In this document: positions 7,900 to 12,801 of the stretch, piece by piece | Numbering within the stretch: the stretch's first letter is position 1 | How the letters are laid out: each line of letters begins with the position of its first letter | Notes under the pieces: model-generated | Seen by the model: the letters and a program-made list of their open reading frames with translations, nothing else | Databases searched by the model: none | What the model was told of the DNA's origin: nothing | DNA from: Deltaproteobacteria bacterium | GTDB lineage: Bacteria > Desulfobacterota > DSM-4660 > Desulfatiglandales > Desulfatiglandaceae | Direction of reading: 5' to 3' | Length of the DNA: 12,801 nucleotides | Assembly: GCA_019314425.1 (NCBI GenBank) | Contig: JAFCZI010000129.1 | Span: 1-12,801 of the forward strand | Program-made: the position numbers and the translations under genes

Positions 7900-8493
7900 T
7901 TAATTCGGAATAAAGCCCGTTCCCACAAGATAGACCTCCCGGCTCCGCTTTCGGGTGGCTTTTGGCCTGAAGAGCCGGATCTGTTTGAAAGAAGGCGAGA
8001 TTTTTGATTTGAAGTGTTTAAGTTCTTCGCCCTCAAAAATCTTACATACAAAATGCCCTTTGTTTTTCAGAAGCGCCCGGGCAATCTGGGCGGCCTTTTC
8101 CGCCAGAAACATGGATCGGCTCACATCGGTGTCCCGAATGCCCGTGGTGGGCGGCGCCAGATCGCTCAACACCACATTTCTGGGCTGAATTTCCGCAACC
8201 AGCCATTCCACCTCAAGGGTTTCAATATCCCCTTTGATACATCTGAAATTGGGCGGGCTGAACGCTTTGGGGATGTGCAGATCAATTCCCACCACATCCC
8301 CCGGTTTCCCCACTTTTGTGATGGCGTATTGGGACCATGAGCCCGGGAAACACCCCAGATCCAGCACCCGGTCGCGCTTATGAATCAGCTTGAATTTCCT
8401 GTCTATTTCCTGAAGTTTGTATACGGACCGTGCGAGCCATTTTTCCGCTCTGGCCTTCTCCGTATAATGATCATCCCATCGATTTGATTTCAT
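7900..8493 (-). CDS. rlmE: 23S rRNA (uridine-2'-O-)-methyltransferase RlmE (FtsJ/RrmJ)
   Basis: SAM-dependent 2'-O-methyltransferase that, in characterised members, modifies U2552 of the 23S rRNA A-loop late in 50S assembly. It has 197 residues, close to the E. coli enzyme. Motif [12 protein letters not shown] (45-55) binds SAM, and the K-D-K-E catalytic tetrad is visible as K26 ([11 protein letters not shown]), D111 ([10 protein letters not shown]), K151 ([10 protein letters not shown]) and E186 ([11 protein letters not shown]). ATG at 8493 ([15 protein letters not shown]) fits the family N-terminus; no strong Shine-Dalgarno precedes it. It is divergent from the MoxR gene across a 92-bp gap and is probably the first gene of the run leading into yebC-ruvCAB. 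Confidence 0.95.
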   Translation of the reverse strand: MKSNRWDDHYTEKARAEKWLARSVYKLQEIDRKFKLIHKRDRVLDLGCFPGSWSQYAITKVGKPGDVVGIDLHIPKAFSPPNFRCIKGDIETLEVEWLVAEIQPRNVVLSDLAPPTTGIRDTDVSRSMFLAEKAAQIARALLKNKGHFVCKIFEGEELKHFKSKISPSFKQIRLFRPKATRKRSREVYLVGTGFIPN

Positions 8494-8541
8494 TCAAATA
8501 CGTCTATCACAGATACACTCCCTTTGCAAAAAAAAATGAAA

Positions 8542-8547
8542 TATAAT
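8542..8547 (+). promoter_or_regulatory. Possible -10 element for the MoxR gene
   Basis: Perfect TATAAT in the 92-bp divergent gap between rlmE and the MoxR-type gene, following a run of nine A residues (8528-8536). No good -35 hexamer lies at the standard distance (the bases there read TCCCTT), so either an activator assists or the match is chance. An overlapping promoter for rlmE on the other strand could not be defined. Confidence 0.35.
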
Positions 8548-8566
8548 AGGATGCACAATTCGAAAC

Positions 8567-8574
8567 AAGGAGGT
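8567..8574 (+). promoter_or_regulatory. Strong Shine-Dalgarno AAGGAGGT, long spacing
   Basis: Full anti-16S match placed 11 nt before the ATG at 8586. The spacing is slightly long, but no nearer in-frame start exists upstream. This supports 8586 as the start of the MoxR-type gene and good translation of the module. Confidence 0.6.
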
Positions 8575-8585
8575 CTAAAACCATT

Positions 8586-9458
8586 ATGGAGCAAATGATA
8601 ATTGATGGGGTGACGTTACACCTCAGTGAGCCCGACCGGGTCCCCATGCAGTGGGTCGGTCAAACGGAACTGGTCACCCAGGTACTGGCGGCCTGGCTGG
8701 TTATCGATAAAGAAGATCTACCCCTGAGCCCCAGACTGGTGGGAAAACCGGGGGTGGGAAAAACCACCCTGGCCTACCATGCGGGAAAATCCTTGAACCG
8801 GCCGGTTTATCTTTTTCAATCCACCATGGATACCCGGCCAGAGGATTTGATTGTGACACCGGTCATTTCCGAACAGGGAAAAATCAAGTATGTGGCAAGC
8901 CCCGTCGTCTCAGCCATGATCAAGGGGGGTATCGCAATCATCGATGAAGGCAACCGCATGAGCGAAAAAAGCTGGGCGTCGCTGGCGCCTCTCCTGGACA
9001 GTCGGCGGTATGTGGAATCCATCGTGGCGGGCATCAAGATCAAAGCCCACGCGGAATTTCGTCTCTGCACCACCATGAACGACGACGCCAGCACCTTTGA
9101 ACTGCCGGAGTATATCCATTCCCGGCTCCAGCCCCAGATTCATATCGATTTTCCGGAAAAAGATGAGGAGAAATTGATTCTTCAAAGCAACCTGCCCTTT
9201 GCCAATGAGGAAATCCTCAATTATGTGGTGACATTTCTTCAGGCGGCCCACCGGGCCGATGAACGGTATTCCGTGAGGGACGGGATCAATATGGCGCGAT
9301 ACGCCTTAAAAAGGCTTTCAAACGGGAGCGGGCCGCATCCCGCAAATCCGTCGGAAAGGATTGTCCGGTACCTGAAAGAAGCGGCGTCAATGGTCCTGGA
9401 TGCGCCTGCCGCCGATTATTTTGCCGAACTGGTGGACCACATTGAACAAGACGACTGA
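8586..9458 (+). CDS. MoxR-type AAA+ ATPase
   Basis: Predicted cytosolic AAA+ ATPase of the MoxR/AAA_5 group, 290 residues, which typically remodels or activates partner proteins encoded next to it. Walker A is GKPGVGKTT (53-61), Walker B GGIAIIDEGN (D120, E121), sensor 1 TTMND (N165), a candidate arginine finger R180 in YIHSRLQPQ, and a candidate sensor 2 R231 in YSVRDGINMARYA. The insert TRPEDLIVTPV between the Walker motifs is characteristic of MoxR-like proteins (they often read DxxPxDLxG). It lacks the usual VWA-domain neighbour. Instead its 3' end overlaps the next gene, encoding a large TraB-like protein, by 17 bp if that gene uses its TTG start, which argues for co-expression and a functional pair. 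The client is inferred, not shown. Confidence 0.88.
   Translation: MEQMIIDGVTLHLSEPDRVPMQWVGQTELVTQVLAAWLVIDKEDLPLSPRLVGKPGVGKTTLAYHAGKSLNRPVYLFQSTMDTRPEDLIVTPVISEQGKIKYVASPVVSAMIKGGIAIIDEGNRMSEKSWASLAPLLDSRRYVESIVAGIKIKAHAEFRLCTTMNDDASTFELPEYIHSRLQPQIHIDFPEKDEEKLILQSNLPFANEEILNYVVTFLQAAHRADERYSVRDGINMARYALKRLSNGSGPHPANPSERIVRYLKEAASMVLDAPAADYFAELVDHIEQDD
9431..9435 (+). promoter_or_regulatory. Ribosome-binding site supporting a TTG start
   Basis: GGTGG inside the end of the MoxR gene, 6 nt before TTG 9442. No comparable site precedes the earlier in-frame ATG at 9400. This decides in favour of a TTG start within the upstream gene, with ATG 9481 as the alternative. Confidence 0.45.
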
Positions 9459-11253
9459 AATCAAGTGGCACAACATCCGGATGGTCCCCATCCTGCACAA
9501 CCGAATGGAGTTCGCTCTGGCGGTGAAACGCGTATTTGAATCGTTTCAGCCAAGCCATGTGGCCGTCGAATACCCGGCAACCCTGAAGTCCCGAATCATT
9601 CAAGGGGTCAAACGACTTCCCTTGTTGTCGGTGGTGCATTATGAGGGAAATGACGGTGCGTTTGTTTACCTTCCCCTGGAACCTTGTGACGGCCAGGTGG
9701 AGGCGGTGCGCCTGGCCCTTGCCCAAAACATACCCCTTCATTTTGTCGACCGGGATACGGAAACCTACACCTATGATCATACGCCCATGCCGGATGCCTA
9801 CGCCGTCACCCGCATCGGGCATAACGCCTACTGCCGTGCCTTCATGGAGACCCACCGAAACCCCAACCCCCTGGCCGAAGACACCCTTCGGGAAAAAACC
9901 ATTAGCTATCACCTGCAGGAACTGGACAGATCCGGAGAAAAAGTCCTTTTCGTTTGCGGTTTAAGCCATGTAAACGGAATCCTGGAGATACTGGACCATC
10001 CCCAGGCACTTGTCATTGGCCGACGGGTTCGCGAAAAGGTGGGACTGGCCCATTTGCACCAGGAATCCAGCCGGGAAATCATGGGGGAGATGCCTTTTCT
10101 GCAGACAACCTACGAACGGCATCGCTTGACGGGCGAAATCCCGGATCGACTTCAAGTGCAGATGGCCTTGCTCAAGGCGGCACAAAAAAAATACTGGAAA
10201 AACAGCAAGGAAAAAGTGTCCCGCATCCAGTTGAGAATCCTCAACAGGTTCGCCCGAAACTACGCGCTGCTAAATCACAAGCTGGCACCCGATTTTTACC
10301 AGCTTATCGTGGCCTCACGGGGGGCCGTGGATGACAATTTTGCCTATGAAGTGTGGGACCTGGGAAGTGATTATCCCTGGCAAGAGGAAAACCCGGGGCT
10401 GTCTGTGCTGCGCCTCAGGGGAGAAGATTTGTTTCTGGATCAAAAACGGATCCGGTTTCACCGTCAGTTCAAGACCCTGCGCAGGCGCCTTGTTCCGGTG
10501 CCGGTCAAAGAAAAACGGAAAAGGCGTGATCCCAAAAAATGGAAGAAGGAATTTGGCGAAGAGTCCATCTGCTCCTATCCGCCCGAGGATGTGGCTGTTG
10601 AGGGGTATGGTCATTATCTGCAAAAAAAAGCCCTTGAGATCAAGCGGGAGGGCAATATCCGCATTGAGCCTTTTTCCTGTTCCTTACAGGCCGGCATCGA
10701 TATTCGGGAAACCATTCGGGAATGGTCCAGCGGCAACCTCTATGTGAAGGCCGAGCGACCCCTCAAAGGAAAGGTGGGTTCCGTGGTGGTCATTTTTGAT
10801 CCTGATTTTTCCGATAATGGGGAAGAGGATTTTACCTGGTGCGTCACCTGGCTGGGGGAGCACAGCCAGGAATCGGATATGGCTTTTTACAGCACACCGG
10901 CCGGCGAGGTCATGGACGGCCCGGGGATTTCCAGGTGCCAGTACGGGGGCTTTATGCTGAGTTACCCGCCCCTTCGGGTCTACGACATCTGGCGGGATCC
11001 TTTTTTTGGCGTGGCCCGGAACAAACCCGAAAGACTGCTCATGGCAGCGCTCGATTACAGCCTCGAAAAGCACGTGGTCTACTTGGCCGCCGATCCCCCT
11101 TCCGGCTGGTGCCAGAGCATGGCGGCCGGCCTGGGGAAAAAAATCATTTATCTGCCCCTGGGAACCTTTTCCCCGGTAACACTCAAAAAAATCCGACAGT
11201 TTCACGTCCTTGACGGCCACGGGGTGCGGCAGTACGCCAAACATTATCTTTAG
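9442..11253 (+). CDS. Large protein with TraB/EreA/ChaN-like N-terminal domain and uncharacterised C-terminal domain
   Basis: A 603-residue protein of unknown function. Residues about 7-200 look like the TraB/PrgY-EreA-ChaN (Tiki-like) fold, the superfamily that includes DUF5682, which also pairs with MoxR ATPases. Support: a first strand IKWHNIRMVPILH, helix then HVAVEYP with conserved-type E43, LHFVDRD (D103, D105), GHNAY, and a closing strand VLFVCGLSHVNGI with the GxxH pattern (G173, H176). Residues 230-370 are basic and helical (QLRILNRFARNYALL). Residues 375-603 form a distinct globular domain rich in unusual fixed residues: CSYPPED, GIDIRETIREW, VVVIFDPD, WLGEHSQESDMAFYS, SRCQYGGFMLSYPP, VVYLAADPPSGW and HVLDGHGVRQYAKHYL. 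No signal peptide or membrane segment. TTG 9442 is chosen for its GGTGG site; ATG 9400 and ATG 9481 are alternatives. Peptidase, esterase and nuclease roles are all possible, and I do not assign one. Confidence 0.72.
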   Translation: MNKTTEIKWHNIRMVPILHNRMEFALAVKRVFESFQPSHVAVEYPATLKSRIIQGVKRLPLLSVVHYEGNDGAFVYLPLEPCDGQVEAVRLALAQNIPLHFVDRDTETYTYDHTPMPDAYAVTRIGHNAYCRAFMETHRNPNPLAEDTLREKTISYHLQELDRSGEKVLFVCGLSHVNGILEILDHPQALVIGRRVREKVGLAHLHQESSREIMGEMPFLQTTYERHRLTGEIPDRLQVQMALLKAAQKKYWKNSKEKVSRIQLRILNRFARNYALLNHKLAPDFYQLIVASRGAVDDNFAYEVWDLGSDYPWQEENPGLSVLRLRGEDLFLDQKRIRFHRQFKTLRRRLVPVPVKEKRKRRDPKKWKKEFGEESICSYPPEDVAVEGYGHYLQKKALEIKREGNIRIEPFSCSLQAGIDIRETIREWSSGNLYVKAERPLKGKVGSVVVIFDPDFSDNGEEDFTWCVTWLGEHSQESDMAFYSTPAGEVMDGPGISRCQYGGFMLSYPPLRVYDIWRDPFFGVARNKPERLLMAALDYSLEKHVVYLAADPPSGWCQSMAAGLGKKIIYLPLGTFSPVTLKKIRQFHVLDGHGVRQYAKHYL

Positions 11254-11337
11254 AAATCCGATAAGGTTTTAGGTGGAATTCTTTCCTCACATGTACTCTC
11301 GCACTGCCCCAAGGATACGAAGGATATGCGATTCACC

Positions 11338-11366
11338 TTGACATCCATCACATAAAATTGTATATT
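11338..11366 (+). promoter_or_regulatory. Near-consensus sigma-70 promoter of the nucleotidyltransferase cassette
   Basis: Perfect -35 TTGACA (11338-11343), exactly 17-bp spacer, -10 TATATT (11361-11366, five of six). Predicted transcription start is near 11373, giving a leader of roughly 45 nt before the ATG at 11420. The surrounding 11254-11419 gap is AT-rich and otherwise shows no gene and no clear terminator for the upstream module. Confidence 0.7.
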
Positions 11367-11376
11367 TACATACAAT
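11357..11376. promoter_or_regulatory. Inverted repeat over the -10, candidate operator
   Basis: ATTGTAT (11357-11363) and its exact complement ATACAAT (11370-11376), separated by 6 nt, covering the -10 hexamer and the expected transcription start. A dimeric repressor bound here would block the promoter, as in autoregulated toxin-antitoxin operons. The regulator is not identified; neither cassette protein has an obvious helix-turn-helix motif. Confidence 0.6.
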
Positions 11377-11386
11377 AAATTGATTT

Positions 11387-11413
11387 GAAAGGTACAAATA
11401 AATGTATCTATAG
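11387..11413 (+). other. Ribosome-binding site and three-codon minigene ending in an in-frame amber codon
   Basis: GAAAGG (11387-11392) is positioned 9 nt before ATG 11402, which reads Met-Tyr-Leu then TAG (11411-11413). This ATG is in the same frame as the nucleotidyltransferase start at 11420, which itself has no Shine-Dalgarno. Options are termination-reinitiation from a minigene, a nonsense change in an original start, or rare amber readthrough. Confidence 0.4.
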
Positions 11414-11419
11414 TCACAA

Positions 11420-12007
11420 ATGGATTATAGATTAAATAAAGAGTGGCTTTTCGATATTCTGGGAGAATGGAACCGCTTCCTAAAACGTAAAGTGCACCTG
11501 ATTGCCTGTGGCGGAACAGCTATGACATTGCTTGGGGTGAAACCATCCACAAAAGATGTGGATTTCATGGTTCCCAAGTTAAAAGAGCATACTTATCTGA
11601 CAAAACAGCTAAAGGCGATAGGCTACAGCCGGACGATCGGGTCCGGGTGGAAACGGGACGGAGAAGATTTCCGGTTCGACATTTTTAACGGCAACCGCAT
11701 CCACACAACGGAGCTGCTGGCTTCCCCTCTCGAAGAAGGAAGACACTCCTTCCTGAAAGAATTTTCCTATCTCTACATCGGTATCTTGAACGATTATGAC
11801 CTAATATCCAGCAAGTTAATGAGGGGAACCAGAGTTGATTTCGAAGACTGCCTGAGCCTGGCGGAAGCACACCGCGCTGATATTGATATGGAAAGACTTG
11901 TCCACCATTTTTGCGAAATGGTTGGTTTCGATGTGGCCGAACATCGATTGCGGACGAATATCGATCATTTTCTGGAACTGTTGCGGGAGAAGGGGCTTTA
12001 TGACTGA
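11420..12007 (+). CDS. AbiEii/DUF6036-like nucleotidyltransferase
   Basis: A 195-residue protein of the minimal nucleotidyltransferase (DNA polymerase beta-like) fold, as in AbiEii and related toxin-antitoxin proteins. Visible motifs: GGTAMTLLG (31-39) in the ACGGTAM context, metal-binding acids D46 and D48 in TKDVDFM, a third acid D87 in FRFDIF, and a DLISSKLMRGTRVDFEDCLSL segment (127-147) that matches the K...R...D.ED motif of the AbiEii-like group. The C-terminal part is helical. It likely transfers a nucleotide to RNA, tRNA or a partner protein, but which is unknown. The start at 11420 lacks a Shine-Dalgarno. It overlaps the downstream gene by 8 bp, is driven by a strong promoter with an operator-like repeat, and lies beside an IS3 end, all typical of a mobile two-component cassette. 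Confidence 0.75.
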   Translation: MDYRLNKEWLFDILGEWNRFLKRKVHLIACGGTAMTLLGVKPSTKDVDFMVPKLKEHTYLTKQLKAIGYSRTIGSGWKRDGEDFRFDIFNGNRIHTTELLASPLEEGRHSFLKEFSYLYIGILNDYDLISSKLMRGTRVDFEDCLSLAEAHRADIDMERLVHHFCEMVGFDVAEHRLRTNIDHFLELLREKGLYD

Positions 12008-12671
12008 TAGAAAGCTTTTGGCCGGTTTATCGAAACTCGGCTTCCCCATGTTTGAGCCAAGCGAAACGCTGGATGTCAACGAAACACTGGCTGATGTTGT
12101 TAAGAGCCATGACGCCCGGCTTTGGGAGGGTTTTCCTGTGTTGCTTGCCAATGCAACTGAAAGCTATTCGTTTGTACCTGAACAGGTCGAACAGCACTTG
12201 ATGGGAAAAGAACAGAAAGACCACTTTCACCATCTGATGCTCTTTTCCGGGGCTTTATTCTCACTTTATCACCTGTCGTTTCCATGGTGGACCAGGCTCA
12301 CGGGGCATCTGTCCAAAGAAGATAAAGTGCTGGTCAAGGCCTGGAAGAACGATCTGGCCCGTAATCATACACTGAAATGGCTTGATGCAGTGATCGATCC
12401 GGAACGTGCAAAAGGGCTGTTCGAACTCTATTTTGAGCAAAAAGCCGAGAAGGACCGGCGGCGAAAAGAAAAATTCGAAGGGCTGTCTCTGGAATACGCA
12501 TTGTCGCAAGTATTTGCACCAAAGCAGAAGGAACTGTTCAAAAAAAAGCTCGAAGGTCTCCTTTTGACCAAAACCGAGCAAGAGTATTACTCTCGCACCG
12601 TCAAAAAGAAAGTGGTAGCACTGGCGAACGGCGATTTGCACAGCTTATCCAAAAAGCTTTTAGGACTGTAA
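12000..12671 (+). CDS. Unknown partner protein of the nucleotidyltransferase cassette
   Basis: A 223-residue protein I do not recognise. ATG 12000 lies inside the end of the nucleotidyltransferase gene (8-bp overlap) with AAGGGG 4 nt upstream, so the two are translationally coupled. It appears mostly alpha-helical: an N-terminal part with ETLADVVKSHDARLWEGFP, a central aromatic segment with LFSGALFSLYHLSFPWW, and a highly charged C-terminus (about 145-223) with AEKDRRRKEKFEGLS and KTEQEYYSRTVKKKVVALAN. The last motif resembles C-termini found in nucleic-acid-binding bacterial and archaeal proteins (recollection). No signal peptide; no HEPN R-x4-6-H motif clearly visible. It could be the toxin, the antitoxin or the DNA-binding regulator of the pair. 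It is followed only 23 bp later by the IS3 end. Confidence 0.6.
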   Translation: MTDRKLLAGLSKLGFPMFEPSETLDVNETLADVVKSHDARLWEGFPVLLANATESYSFVPEQVEQHLMGKEQKDHFHHLMLFSGALFSLYHLSFPWWTRLTGHLSKEDKVLVKAWKNDLARNHTLKWLDAVIDPERAKGLFELYFEQKAEKDRRRKEKFEGLSLEYALSQVFAPKQKELFKKKLEGLLLTKTEQEYYSRTVKKKVVALANGDLHSLSKKLLGL

Positions 12672-12694
12672 CGGGGAACACGACCATACTATAA

Positions 12695-12801
12695 TGGACC
12701 CCAATTTTCGAACCAGTGGTTAAGCTACTTTTCTTGTGATATCTTCTGATCAGAAAGGAGATCAGATGAGGAAAAGATACCCAGGAAATTTTAAGGCAAA
12801 A
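12695..12801 (+). mobile_element. IS3-family insertion sequence, left end, truncated by window
   Basis: The segment from TGGACCCCAATTTTCGAACC (12695 onward) resembles the terminal inverted repeats of IS3-family elements, and an OrfA-like start follows 71 bp inside, the usual distance. The right end and the second frame lie outside the window, so the boundary and target duplication cannot be confirmed. A perfect 12-bp palindrome TTCTGATCAGAA (12744-12755) lies just before the ribosome-binding site and might limit transposase translation. Confidence 0.65.
12766..12801 (+). CDS. IS3-family transposase OrfA, first 12 codons
   Basis: Only MRKRYPGNFKAK is visible before the window ends. This matches the basic start of IS3-family OrfA proteins (commonly K/R-rich, then Y/F, then F-K-A-K), which continue into a helix-turn-helix DNA-binding domain. 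GGAG at 12757-12760 lies 5 nt upstream, which sets the start. Full transposase normally needs a programmed -1 frameshift into OrfB, which is outside the window. Confidence 0.7.
   Translation, partial: MRKRYPGNFKAK

Noticed and set aside
9286..9912. 208-codon minus-strand open frame spanning the MoxR/TraB-like junction
   Set aside because: Crosses two coding genes on the other strand and has no recognisable motif or ribosome-binding site.
10684..11244. 186-codon minus-strand open frame opposite the TraB-like gene
   Set aside because: Antisense shadow; the plus-strand frame has far better protein character and an overlapping operon partner.
1..12801. CRISPR arrays, tRNA or rRNA genes
   Set aside because: No regularly spaced direct repeats and no cloverleaf or rRNA-like segments were seen.

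Overview
The window is a bacterial chromosomal segment, densely coding on both strands, with moderately GC-rich genes and AT-rich gaps. The mix of a type II secretion/pilus ATPase, a DUF4124 protease, the yebC-ruvC-ruvA-ruvB block and long palindromic intergenic repeats points to a Desulfobacterota (sulfate-reducer type, former Deltaproteobacteria) genome. This taxonomic reading is an inference from gene style, not from a marker gene.

Layout. (1) 1-1539, plus strand: the 3' part of a GspE-type secretion ATPase, then a HAD-family phosphatase. (2) 1533-4468, minus strand: a probable two-gene envelope unit. A large secreted LysM protein is followed by a secreted trypsin-like protease with an N-terminal DUF4124 module. 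The protease converges on the HAD gene with a 7-bp overlap. (3) 4469-4802: a 334-bp gap without a credible gene, holding an imperfect palindromic repeat. (4) 4803-8493, minus strand: a housekeeping run rlmE, yebC, ruvC, ruvA, ruvB, covering 23S rRNA 2'-O-methylation, a YebC/TACO1 factor and the complete Holliday-junction resolvasome. A roughly 157-bp imperfect palindrome fills the entire ruvA-ruvB spacer. (5) 8586-11253, plus strand, divergent from rlmE: a MoxR-type AAA+ ATPase overlapping a 603-residue protein. That protein has a TraB/EreA/ChaN-like N-terminal domain and an uncharacterised, highly structured C-terminal domain. This is the most interesting functional unit here. (6) 11338-12671, plus strand: a compact two-gene cassette of an AbiEii/DUF6036-like nucleotidyltransferase and an unknown partner. 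They overlap by 8 bp behind a near-consensus promoter whose -10 lies in an inverted repeat, the layout of an autoregulated toxin-antitoxin-type operon. (7) 12695-12801: the left end of an IS3-family insertion sequence, with the first 12 codons of its OrfA, cut by the window edge.

How they fit together. ruvABC and yebC form a conventional co-directional cluster with very tight junctions (TGATG overlap of yebC/ruvC, 8-bp ruvC-ruvA gap), broken only by the palindromic repeat before ruvB. The MoxR/TraB-like pair looks like an accessory module of ATPase plus client or effector. The nucleotidyltransferase cassette next to an IS end marks the right side of the window as accessory, mobile territory.
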